This document shows positions 1-11,919 of a stretch of 64,000 nt of DNA, piece by piece; the first letter of the stretch is position 1; the number at the start of each line of letters is the position of its first letter. The stretch comes from Vanilla planifolia (Eukaryota; Streptophyta; Magnoliopsida; Asparagales; Orchidaceae), in the NCBI GenBank assembly GCA_023846275.1, contig CM043871.1, forward strand, positions 32,635,578 to 32,699,577, written 5' to 3'. A model generated the notes under the pieces. The model had not been told where the DNA came from. It saw only the letters and a list, made by a program, of their open reading frames with translations, and searched no databases. The translations under genes and the position numbers were made by a program.

Positions 1-981
1 TTACATAATAATGAAGATAAAAAATAAAATTACAAATCTTATAGTTCAACTATGCTTACCATTCAAATTTTAAAATTTAAAACTCATATTTCAAATTTTA
101 ATTCATACAAAAAAATATCTCGATCATCTAATTTTAATAATATGGCCAAGAATATTGTGCATAACATGCACACTATTTCTTACTATGTGGTTTGATCATA
201 GATAGTGCTCAATATCCACTGTTTATATATGCACACAATTGTATTACAATGGTTCTTTCTCATATGGCTTCAAGCAAGTATGCTAAATGATTGGTGGTAC
301 AGTTCACATTTTGGTATCTTCATGTTATGACGTCTGTCAGATTTACATCACACATGTGCATTTACAATATATATACCTGACTTTATCATAGAGTTTTCAC
401 AATGCATTCATATGCATCAAATCGATGTGACATTATGTTTGGTTGACAACTTATCAAATGGTTATAATATGTTCTGCTTATTGCATCGAATAAGCATGCT
501 CCTTGCCAATGGTTACCATTCTCATTTTGGAGGCCTTAGATGATGATTTACAATTATGCATCAAACAAATATAAATAATGCCTACATTTACTATTCATTC
601 TTGGATATTTCTATACTTAGACGATGATTGTTAGATTGACATTGAAGAACTACGATCAATAAATGATATATTAGTAGGATTTTATGTTCACTCCAACAAT
701 TCACATTGATTTAGAAAAGTATGATGGGGTATGTGGTAGATGGATCATTGAATGAATATGATAATTTTTATATCAAACAAGTTTATTCAGTGTAAGTGGG
801 TACTATTCACATTCTGACACAAGCTACAAAGATTGCACACTTCATTACTATATCGACCAAATCTGATTAGTTGAAGTTTTTATAATTCATATATAACTAC
901 CTTCATACAGCAATAATGTCACTTACTTATGCTTTAGACAAGTAAAATAAAAGAGCATGATGTTATCAGGATCATATCATC

Positions 982-1063
982 GCTTCGACATAACCTTTGG
1001 ATAGAATTGTTATAAGGGACCCTTGCTTTGACAAAACCCTTGGATAGAACTGTTATAAGGGAC
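982..1063. repeat. Tandem duplication, ~39 bp unit
   Basis: The block 982-1020 recurs at 1025-1063 with a few substitutions and a one-base indel. Both copies end in the same string, TTATAAGGGAC, and share the core TTGGATAGAA. Only four bases separate them. The good match in otherwise decayed DNA points to local slippage or unequal exchange. No coding role is evident. Confidence 0.75.
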
Positions 1064-2685
1064 TAGTTGGGTCATCGATGTTCATTTGTTAATGACATAT
1101 TTCATCATCAAGGATTAAATGATCTAAGTAGCATTGAAGTAGAATTTTGCCTTTTTTAACTAATGTGCCCCCATTATGTAATCTAAACCTTGTACATTGA
1201 ATAAAATGTCCTTTTATTAAAAAAAGTGTTGAAGAACAATGGATTTCATGCTTTTTAAACCTCAAAATTTTGTTATCTTGATTTTGAATGAGAATGACAA
1301 GTTTTGAGCTTCCAAAGTTCTTCAATCTTATCCAAGTTGAATCACGTTAGGTATGAAGCTTTTCAAACTTCCACAAGCTATTACAAGCAATTTGCCATTT
1401 GCACCTTATACAGCTTTTGAATAAACTAGTTTACCATAAAAAAGTTTCCCTCTATGTTGTGACCATACAAGGTAGTTGTTTTGAATCACCAAAGGAGATC
1501 TAAAAGATAAAAACTCAAATACCTTTCTGGAGATCGATACTAATTGGATAGGTTTTACAAAACTCATATTTTTTTTGAATAAAAATAATGTCTTATTTCG
1601 ATCAGTTAAAATCTCCACATAACTAATCACTTTTTCATATTCATATATACAACTTTTATAGTATATACTACTCAAACATCCCTTGAAAAATATTAATTAT
1701 ATTCCACACAATTATTTGTCAATTAGTTGCTACTATTTGAAATCAAAAGTCTTCAATAATCAAGAAGTATTCAATAAATTACAAATAATTAAATCAATAG
1801 ACATAAAATATAAATGAACTAATAGCATAGGTGAAAGCAAATCATGACAACTTTGATCGAAATAAACTAATAAATGATGGATACATTGATAACAAAACCA
1901 AAATGATAATATTAAACTTAAGCTTAATTTAATTATTTATGCATTAAGTTTTCACTTTAATTGACCATTTGGTCATTATTTAACTTATGATAAAATGATC
2001 TACCAAGTATGTATACATAAATGAAGAGATTTAAATGCAATCTTAAGTGTCATAATATAAAGGTAAGATCTTACCAAAATAATGTACTAAATGTCATGCT
2101 CCAAATTGTTACCCACTTTACCAAGAGCTTATCCACATGGCTCAAAGGTGTACAAGTTGATCAATCATCCCATATCAAAGACATCAAGCCTCATTCCTTA
2201 TTCTAGTATGTGCCTTGCTCCTCCTCAATCTGTCTTTGCCTATTTGTGACAAGTCAAGCACTCCATTAGATAGCACATGCTTAGATTTATGATCATCAAA
2301 CCTCATGGGATCAACACTAAATGCATCTTTTTGTACCATAACTACTAAAGCTATCTTTTTGCCTTTAAGATATCTTAGCTATCTACTCTAACCAATTTCT
2401 TATTATCATAGGATCTTTCTATCCTAAGAAATGTAGTGGATGTATTTCTTTATATTTGTTCTACTATTTTGGCTATTTTTTATCCTGAGGTCTAATTGCC
2501 TACTCCAACAACTAACTACAAAAATGATATAAGTGTTTAAGCCAATTCATCATGATTATCAACTTTTACTTAGACTCTTTCCATTTTTCTTTATCTATGT
2601 TTCCAAACCTAGCCCTTTCAATTTCACTTTCTAAGTCTGTCTCTTATAATTCCTATTATATCACACACATGCATACATGTGTGTA

Positions 2686-2706
2686 TGTATATATATATAT
2701 ATATAT
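2686..2706. repeat. TA dinucleotide microsatellite
   Basis: A short TA run follows a TGTGTATG-type stretch. It is a simple-sequence tract of the kind common in plant intergenic DNA. Confidence 0.8.
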
Positions 2707-5700
2707 CAATTCTATAAATAAATTTTTGAAAATAAATTATTTCCAAAAAATTTATACATAATTATTCTCAACTAGATCTTTAAATAAATATAATAATGCA
2801 TATGTTGTGTTCACATGCTCACTTATATAACCCCCTTAACCTTAATCATTTCTCTAATAATACCTTGTCATTCCTTACCTAGACCAAATATGAAATTAAC
2901 AAAATAATCATTCCAAAATGAATAATAAACATATTTTTATCAATAAAGGACATTTTTTTATATTGTGAATGATAATGACACAACTACAAACTTATAAATT
3001 ATTTTGTAATAACCTTAATAATTAAACAAGTTTCCAAAACTATAATATTAGTAACTTATTTATTAGCATCCACACTAAAGAACCAAACCTATAACAAAGC
3101 CACAATACATAAAACATAAGCTTTGATCACACATAAGCTATAGATTAAAAATATAGCATTACTATAATTATAATATATACATCAAAAATATCCAAAATAA
3201 CATCTCAAACTTGTGTCATCTATTAAATATGGCTACCATCCATCTCATCATAATCCTCTTCTCCATGTGATGCAAAAACATGCTTGTGTTGTAAGCACCA
3301 AATCAAACTCTAAAAAGATAAATTGATAAAAGAATAGGTAAAGAATTATATAATAATAAGAGTAACATAATAATAGTTGAATGAATCAATATCTAATAAA
3401 TAATGTAATAAAAGAACTCAATGATAACAACTCATAAACTCATACCAAGAAAATAACATAATATTTCTTTTATTATTTCATTTTCTCATTTCTCATTTCT
3501 CATTAAAATAACATTCCATAAAAAAATATCCTCTTGAGCCATGTTTATCCTATGACCATTATCATTGCTCTCAAATATATCACATTTCATAATCATACTC
3601 CTCTACAAATAGATATCAATATAGTTGGCATTCTAAATCACATAAAAGTATAACTCTAATAAACACATCAACCTCCTTGCACAGAATACTAGAGACAAAA
3701 GTGCAATTAATTAAGATATAGTCTAAGACAAATACTTACCATCCTACATAGAGTAATAGTAATCGAAATAAAAGGGATTGCATCATATATGTATATAACA
3801 CCATCCTATATCAAAGTATGATATAAAATCAATGCTTACAACATACTCAAAGTAATAGCAATAACACACCAATAATCTCAAATATATATTATTAATTATG
3901 GGATAACATCTTAAAGAAACCCATATTTCACATAGTATTCTCATTTCATATGTTCCATTCCATGTATCATGTCATAAAGTTATAATATTATATATGACTT
4001 CTTTATGTTTTTCTTTTTTTATTATTTTATCAAATATAATTATCATCTTAATTATCTTAGGGAGATTTATAAAACATCCAAATATTAAATATAAAGCACA
4101 TAAAAAATGGTACAAAGTAACAAAATAATGCATAATAACTCAAACCATATATATAAATCAAACCAATTGATATTACATTATATGTTTGATGTGAACACTA
4201 GTTGCATTCAAGAATTTCAAAACAACCAATTCAATCAAGTAGGCTCCAATAATTCTAGATGGTCAAAGGATTTATTTATCATATATAGGTTTAAGTTTGA
4301 GCCCAAAATACATTTGATTTTGGACAGCTATTCAGGTTATAGACACATGCCTATGACCAATCAAGCCAATTTCCTACTAGTCTGCCTGAGCTTCAACTCA
4401 TGTTCATTTGATGGTTCATATGACACAATCCAACCACAAGTCTCTAGGGTACATGCCACCTACATTTAACCCATAGATCTTCCATGTCTGCTCACATATT
4501 CATGAGACCCCCATTCACACAAGACATGGTGACCCACAACCTAAACTAGTGCTCATTCAGGTGACCCTCTTTTGCACATGGCATTCAAACGATTATGCTC
4601 CTACACAATGAACATACATTCGCCCTCAATCCAATAAGGCTTAGGTTTAGCCTTTTTTCACTCTTTCATTATAGCCAAGCAGAGAAATCTCTTACACTTG
4701 AGTCATTTAATATGCTAAGACATAACATCCATCAAGTCATTTTGTTCCAAAGGACAGACTCAACCTCTAAAAACATGTCTGTCTATAGGCATAAGAATAA
4801 CCTCTTCCTAAGTGTTTTCCAAACACTTGGACTCAATCTCTCTTTACACTTTCATCATCCAAAATAAGATACTTCTCTCTACACTTTAAGGCCTAGAGTA
4901 AACCTCATTTTCTCTAATAATAAGGTCATCTGACAAGAGCAAATACAAAAGATTAATAGTACAAATCCAACAACACATAGATCATTACACGCAAAGCAAT
5001 GAAAAGATTAAGGATAACGTTATAAACTAATCCAAAATAATTATTAGTAAGAATATGTATTTATGTTGAGTTGATTAGTGGAAACATGCACTTCCTCTCT
5101 TTAAGAATGATATTTCTTTAGTAGCTCTTACAAAGTTCATTCTTTTCATAAAATATAACAAGTAAGAATAAATACATGCTTAATTAGTTATCTAGTGATT
5201 TTTTAAAAGCATAATCATTCATTATAGATTATTGATCATTTCTTCATTTTTAGAGGATTTTATATAGGAATTTAGTCCCAAAGAGCCCCAAGAAATAACT
5301 CCCAAATGCTAGTTAATGACTATATTAAAATTATCAAAAATCAGTCAAACAAGCCATTGCAATGTGTTTCTACTAAACATATCATACATGTTGGGAGAAG
5401 TATCATACATCTAGCTTTGATATAATGTATGTCAAAATAGATATATCATAAATAAGTCTCAAATATCAAGTTTTTTCTTCTATGTACCATCTTCCATGTT
5501 ATGTGCCATGTTCTTTTAAGAAGATATATCATATGTGGCTTATACTTTGGGTATATTTAAGCCAAACATATCATACATCAAAATAAATGTACCATCAATA
5601 AATAATTAGATCTAGGTTATTAAGTCATCACTCACAAATGTGTTATACATAAGCTTCTAGGTATGATATGTAGCCTCACATACTATACTTGATGCTTCAC

Positions 5701-7899
5701 ATACCATATGTTAAGTAAAAAATTCTAAGGGTTTTATAGAATGTAATGTTTAGACATTTACTACTTTAAGATGAGCTAATTTTAGTGTATTCTAAATACA
5801 ATGAACATTACTATGTGAATGTAAAAATTTGGTTCTAGTTCAAAGTCTTTCTAAGGTTGCTCACTTAAATTATGATTGCAAGCATGTGAGTAAAGCATTA
5901 CTTGCAAAGGTAATTCAACCCTCATCAACCCAAATACTCAAGTCATGAAGTGAGGACACACCCAATTAAATTTATATGCAACTCATCACTTGCTCAATTA
6001 AATTTGCTAAGTCTTATAATTTGCAATTTGTTATAAAATTTAACTAGTCATAATAGAAATGAATGCAAATGTGTCTTCTATATATGTGCTAGCCCTTGAT
6101 TAAAAATAAGTTAAAGCTCAATCAAAGTCCTTACATAAGCCCTTAAAAAGAGAAAATCTCATCCTAAAAGTCTTGGACTTATACCTTGGTGTGCTCCTTC
6201 CACCTTTGCTTTCATTATTCTTTGTTAGAATTTAGATGATTTGCTTACTTGTTAAGACACTTTTTGATAGGTGATTACCAAGTATACTTATCTTAAATGT
6301 CATGACATTCATAACCCTTCTTCATTAAGAATGAACTTGAGATTAATAAAACTATGTCCTTAAAAGCTCTATTCTTCATGTTAATAATATTTGATCTCTT
6401 CTTCATTAAAGAACAAAACTAATTGTCAAATCATTAACTTAAAACTTTCAATACCAAATCCTTCAAAACTTTAGCAAATATTCTAATCTCTAATATTTAT
6501 TTCACTAACATCACTCTAAATACCTAATCTCAAAACCCTAAATATGAACATCAAAGTCATAGCATCAAATCCTTTAAAAACTTAATAACAATCCAAAATT
6601 CTAATCTACAATTCTTATTTCACAAACTCTTGACAAAAATCCATGCTCTCAATACAGTAATTAGCAACTAAAAATTTTTAACACCAAGTATATAAAAAAT
6701 TCTTTCCCACATCTATTAAAAATTTTATACATGTATGACTAATTTGATGAAAATAAAATCATTTTTCTTTAATGTTTTAAATCATGTATCTCAAGAATCA
6801 ATAGATGAATCAAGTAGGGAACTTGGTCTTGATTGAAAAGTTTAGTTAGTAATGTTTGGTGAAAACATAACTAATAACAAATATAAAGCTTAAGCAAAAA
6901 GAGAATAATATTTTTGAAATTATCTTTAATTGTTTTAGAATGTAAGACTTATAATAATATCTATAGAGTATTAAGACTATGGTGAGGTTTAGAGTGCACG
7001 AATTAACTACTTTTTAAATCGTTCATTCTCTCATTTAGGTAAGCTTAATGTATGTGCTAACATAGGATTCTTTACATATAAGTATGCCTTGAAAAAGATT
7101 TACCAATATAAGTTTGTATCAACAAAACATGTTAAAATTGCTTTGGATGCAAAACCTTAATTATGTACTAACATGAGTAGATCATATAATATAATGTCAT
7201 TATCACACACTATGATAAGTATATTTGGTAGTTCATAAGGTCGAGAAAATAGTACAAATAAGGAAAATTAATTTTCAAAAATAGTTTATATGATTTGATA
7301 TATTTATCATATAATATGATCAGATCATTTGCTTCATCTATTGAACAATTATTTAATTTCTTGAATTTGAGAATTTCATATGACATGACAAATTTATCTA
7401 GGTTATCGTACTACTGAGAGCCAAAATTTAAGTATTTTATATAATACATTACTACTTAACATATAATATGTTTGTATAAATAAAAAGTATATCACATAAT
7501 GTGATACATGGATTTGATAGTATAATCAATACAATTTATATAAGTAATGACTAATTTGACTAGATTTTAAGAAAATTGGATATAGAAGTTAGAGAGTAAT
7601 TGGGAGATGTTAAAAGTCACTAGAAATCCTTTTAATAAATATGTAAAAGAAAAATAATCAAGTACATAACTCTAAGAAACATTTTCACTTAAATATTTTC
7701 AAGATTTGGCTATGAGGATGACATGGTTGTAGTAATAATGAAGAACTCCATCTTTCTCATGCTTCCATCAATTTCTTACATTGTACTTAGTTGCATACTT
7801 CTAGATTTTTTTTAGATAGACTTAATATGTCTCTTTACTATATTGTGGATTATAGGACTTTGTATTTTTAGTTTTACATATTATATCCTTTGTCTCATT

Positions 7900-8210
7900 A
7901 TCAGAACTTTCTTTTTGATATTTTACTTAGTCTTTAAGAAGTTATTGTAGAGTCTTTGGGCCTAGCAATTTCAAAATCCTTTGTGATAGTAATTTGTAAG
8001 CTATTAAAGCTAACACTTCATAAGGTCATTTTGGTTGATTGCTTTGACATGGGGTTGTGCTTACCTACTTTATAGAAAACATTTTTAGTATTTTTACTAG
8101 CCTTTTGGGTGGGGTGGACTTAGATTTGATGTTAGATTGAATCATCCAAAAATCCTTTGTATACTTTCCTTTATTGTACTCTTCACATAAAGTTTTCAGA
8201 GTTAACTATA
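7900..8210 (+). repeat. Possible decayed LTR end
   Basis: A G-rich phrase (GGTGGGGTGGACTTAG) is followed by ATCCTTTGTATACTTTCC-type sequence. This order resembles the 3' portion of some plant LTRs. No second LTR, primer-binding site or internal domain was found, so this is only a family-style resemblance and could be chance. Confidence 0.2.
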
Positions 8211-9602
8211 TTTTCTAAAATAAATTTGTAAGATCAATTTAGAAAATATAAATGTTATTGTTGTATTTTATTTGTAATATTAAGTTTATAAATTTTATAA
8301 TTCACTTCTTCTCTTGTGTGGATATCACACTCCCACTTTCAAATTATTGGATATCACACTCCTATTTATTAATGTTTTGATGTTTAGATTTAAAAATAAG
8401 AAATTATTAAATATTATATTTGAAAGATGATGAACATAAGTCTTTTAAAGTTACATATTCAATTAAGTGTTATTCTTATATAAATTTTATTAATCTTAGT
8501 GGGTTTCAACCTATTTGAGCATATTTGTAAATGATCATGTAATAGCTTTTAAGTCTTACTCTTAATGTTAACCTAATCATAAACAAGACTTAATCACTTA
8601 AGTCATGCATAACCCCTTCACTTAGCTTTCATAATCAATTTCACCATCAAAATCATTTTTCTTATAACTAGAAATAAAAGGTTTCAACTTCATTTAGATG
8701 TAGTCTCATATTAATCACACAATAATCTCTATTTGAAATTATTAAATTATTTTAGATACATAAAGCTATTTTTTACTCATTTAATTTTTGACATGCTATA
8801 GAAGTCAAGAAATTAAAAAATTAACAGTTTTGAAATTTAACTTTTTTTAAAATTTTAGATATTAGATATCTATTAACTTTGTAAATCACAGTGTCTAGCT
8901 CTTATGACCATTATGATCAACTTCCACTACTCTCTAATTCTCCTCCATCACCAGCTCATGTTGCTCACCACCCTACCATTATTTCATCACCCAAAGTAGT
9001 CTATTGTTACCAATCGTTGCCTTCCAAACACACAAATAGTCATCGCCTATCACTCTCCTTTTCCCATTGGCCTATAGTCACACCCCATCCAACATGAAGC
9101 TCAAGAAACCGAAACAACAATGCAAACAAATAGATTGCTAAGTGCTGAATCCACACACAAAATCAAGGTTCCCATAAATGATTCAAAATAAACATCATGT
9201 AAACATCAAATAAATTATTTATTTTGTCATTTTTCATTTGTTTATCATACAAACAAATAGATTATTATGAGTAAGATCCACTCACATACTTAATGTTCGA
9301 TTTCAAGGCCTACCTCAAAGTTATTTGCAAGACATCTAGAAACAAGGATGTGAAATTTCGATTTATATGCATACTTCTTAAATTATACTCAAATTTTGCA
9401 TCCAAGAGTGAATGGAGATTGAAAAATCTAACCCTAAATGTGATTTAGTTAACAAAGCGTCGTAAACATCCAACATACACATATACACTTGTGATGACAA
9501 ACCAATCTCTCTTCTATTCTTCTTCCATCCATGTTGTCCATCATCTAAAACAAACAAGAAAAGAAAAATTGTACAAGTCCTAGAGAGAACATCCTAATGA
9601 CG

Positions 9603-9681
9603 AAGGGATAAGATCAAATGAGAACATTCACATGCTTGTGGACCCTCAAAGCTTGCTTGCTTGGTGGCCATCTTATCCCTT
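9603..9681 (-). other. Inverted repeat in the 3' region of the OXS3-like gene
   Basis: AAGGGATAAGAT at 9603-9614 is the exact reverse complement of ATCTTATCCCTT at 9670-9681. The 12 bp stem has a 55-base loop and lies 38-116 bases past the stop codon of the OXS3-like gene, probably in the 3' UTR. It could fold in the transcript. Its function is unknown. Confidence 0.5.
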
Positions 9682-9718
9682 AGCCAATGAAAGAGAGGTC
9701 AATTGGGAGCTAATCAAC

Positions 9719-10260
9719 TCAGACAGCAGTTTGAGTTTGAATCTCCCCTGGCTCCTCTTCTTCCTCCATGATTAAAGAGCTGTAAGAAGCTCGTCTCTTC
9801 CAAGAAGCCTTGCATGCCATCAGAAGCCTCCTCCGCTTGTTGAAGGGGTTCTCCGGCTTCACAAGGTCCACTGCATTCCCACCTCCGACCTCCGCGAGGC
9901 TGGCGAACGACCTCGCCTTGCCGGAGAAGAAACTCGACAGCCCTCTCCTGCAAGACTTAGAACTAAGAAACAGGAAAAGTTTAACCGGGCAGGGGTGTGG
10001 GAGGAGTAATTTAATATATACTTGATGGGAAGCGAGTCTTCCAAGGAGATGAGAGAACCCAAAACGCCATGTTCCTTGAGCTTGCTTTCTGCCTCGTCTC
10101 CGCTTTCCTTGTCCTCCGACGAGGCCTCACCTATAGAAGAGTTCCAGGAAAACCCATCACCCTCTTCCTCATCTTCGCCTTTTCCCATGAAGGGGTAGCC
10201 GTCTGTGCCTTTTCTATCAACCATGGCGAACTGCCCCGCGGGAGAGAATACAAGAGACAT
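9719..10260 (-). CDS. OXIDATIVE STRESS 3 (OXS3)-like nuclear protein, two exons
   Basis: Exons are 10260-10022 and 9947-9719, joined over a 74 bp intron (donor AA|GTATAT, acceptor TTGCAG|GAGAGG). The product has 155 residues. Residues 26-70 are acidic and Ser-rich. Across the splice junction (about residues 76-98) is the family signature SLPIKRGLSSFFSGKARSF followed by ASLAEV, then KPENPFNKRRR at about 109-119, which looks like a nuclear localisation signal, and a short acidic tail. This order matches plant OXS3 and OXS3-like proteins, small nuclear factors linked in Arabidopsis to tolerance of heavy metals and oxidative stress and to ABA responses. An in-frame TAG lies upstream, so the ATG at 10260 is the first possible start. 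The in-frame ATG at 10224 has a better context (GCCATGG), would give 143 residues, and may be the real start. The exons are GC-rich next to their flanks. Confidence 0.85.
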
Positions 10261-10298
10261 GTATCCTCCTGGTCCTTTTCTCTTCCCCTACTGTGCTT

Positions 10299-10306
10299 CT
10301 TTATAT
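10299..10306 (-). promoter_or_regulatory. Likely TATA box of the OXS3-like gene
   Basis: The minus strand reads ATATAAAG here, about 40 bp upstream of the first ATG (10260) and 75 bp upstream of the second (10224). With initiation 25-35 bp downstream, the first ATG would have almost no leader. That favours the second ATG as the main start. Confidence 0.5.
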
Positions 10307-11461
10307 GACGCAGGACGGGATCTCCGCGTAGAAGAAAGAATGGTCGGGGTTTAAAAGTTTGGGAAGGGTATTTGACACGTTCCTTAGTTTTTAGCACCAG
10401 TGTTTAAAAAAAAAAACCTTTTTTTTCTATTAATCATTTTCATAAAAATGGTTTTATTTTTATTTTTATTTTTTGCAAAAGAATATATTTTTCAGCCATA
10501 ACAGCTACGTCAAAACTCATCTGTATAATCTTTTTTTTTTTTGCTTTTAAAATAAAGCTAATATTTCTATATGTGATTTATGCAAGAAAGTTCTTAGCTG
10601 TCAATGAACGGTAATAAGAAATACTGCCTTCTTCGGAAGAGGATAAGGTTATTGCGATGTTGTCTATTTGTTGTTGTTATTGTTCATGTGAGTGCTGCGA
10701 CGCTATATTTTCTCATTGGTGTGAGCTAATTTTATTCATCAAGCACACATTTGGCATTTCATGACAACTTCAATCCATGGATGAAAAAGGCAGACAAAAT
10801 TTATTTTTTAGCTTAAGATGACAACAAAAAGATTCAAGAATGTAAAAGAATAACGTTCATGGAATCAAATTTTCAAGTGTCATGCATCAAACTCTTGTTC
10901 TTTGTTGATTAAGCAAATAATGTTCAGATTCTAAGCTATTTTTTCAAAAAATTTTCTTTTAATCTCAAATTTTAATAGATATTTTATTAAAATTGTTTTT
11001 ATTTACATACATCTTTTTCAAAATTTTTTCTTTCTAAATTTACATGTTTTTGCAAATTTAACATAGGATTTGCAAATAATCATTTGATGGAACAAGATTT
11101 TTTGTCACATGAGAATTCATCAATATTAGATTCTCTTTCTCTTCAAAGAAGGCCTATGACCATCAAATACATGTAACATCAACTTTGTTGAATAATAATC
11201 ACCTTTTTTACATAAATGATATCAATTTTATCATCCTTTCAATATAATTTTCAATCATAACAAACCAATATTGTAATTTTCAATTTTACTGAATATTATC
11301 TTTCAACTCTATAAACTTCTTAAAATTTATGATCGTTATTTTGTATGATGGTATCAAATTTGTAGTTCAATTCTACTATAGGTTAGAACTAAAATAACAC
11401 TATAAAAGATGACATTTTGACAAAGCAACCTTTTGTAATCTACTAAAAGAAAGTACATTAA

Positions 11462-11541
11462 GTTGGATAGAAAGAAGCATGCATACTATGGAATTTTACA
11501 GCTAATAATGAGCTGGATAGGAAAGATGCATACTATGGAAT
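11462..11541. repeat. Imperfect duplication, ~30 bp unit
   Basis: 11462-11494 and 11512-11541 share the pattern TGGATAG...AAAG...GCATACTATGGAAT. The second copy lacks a few bases in the middle. A local duplication is the simplest reading. Confidence 0.7.
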
Positions 11542-11901
11542 CTAAAGAAGATATTGCTGGTGGAGAAGGGCAGAAATATTAAATAGTTCCAGAAATATTA
11601 GGTTAATGGATAATCCCTAATCCAATTCAATTAGCAGCAGTTTATAATATAAGACAAGGAAATCTTATGTGCCAAATCCATTTTGTTTTGTTTGATTCTA
11701 TTGAAGATTAGGAATATATTTTTTATAGTAAAAATGGAATTTTAATTATTGGGTTGAAAGAATTTATATATTAATTTAGTTATTTTTATATTTAGTCAAC
11801 TTGCATATGATCTTTTATGATCATTCAAATCTGTCATTCTTTAAAAGAAACTGACTGAGACGAAGTACCTATTATTATGGATAAACATAAACTAAAAACA
11901 T

Positions 11902-11919
11902 TATATATATATATATATT
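11902..11919. repeat. TA dinucleotide microsatellite
   Basis: A short uninterrupted TA run in intergenic DNA. Confidence 0.8.

Larger units (their letters stand above)
1..9600. other. AT-rich intergenic DNA, no gene recognised
   Basis: No open frame here carries a recognisable domain, and the longest (4107-4469, plus, 120 codons) has no motif I know. The DNA reads as heavily decayed repeat. It holds a short tandem duplication near 1 kb, a TA run near 2.7 kb and a possible LTR end near 8.1 kb, listed separately. I see no reliable protein remnant or promoter. Very old retroelement sequence is likely, but I could not assign a family. Confidence 0.6.

Noticed and set aside
4107..4469. 120-codon plus-strand open frame
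   Set aside because: There is no domain, signal peptide, codon bias or splice context, and the surrounding DNA looks like repeat debris. Frames of this length arise by chance in a 64 kb window.
9859..10260. 133-codon unspliced frame of the OXS3-like gene
   Set aside because: Reading through the intron destroys the family motif. Splicing 10022 to 9947 restores SLPIKRGLSSFFSGKARSF.
9810..10308. Plus-strand frames opposite the OXS3-like gene (9810-10025 and 10069-10308)
   Set aside because: They are shadows of the GC-rich minus-strand exons and have no domain.
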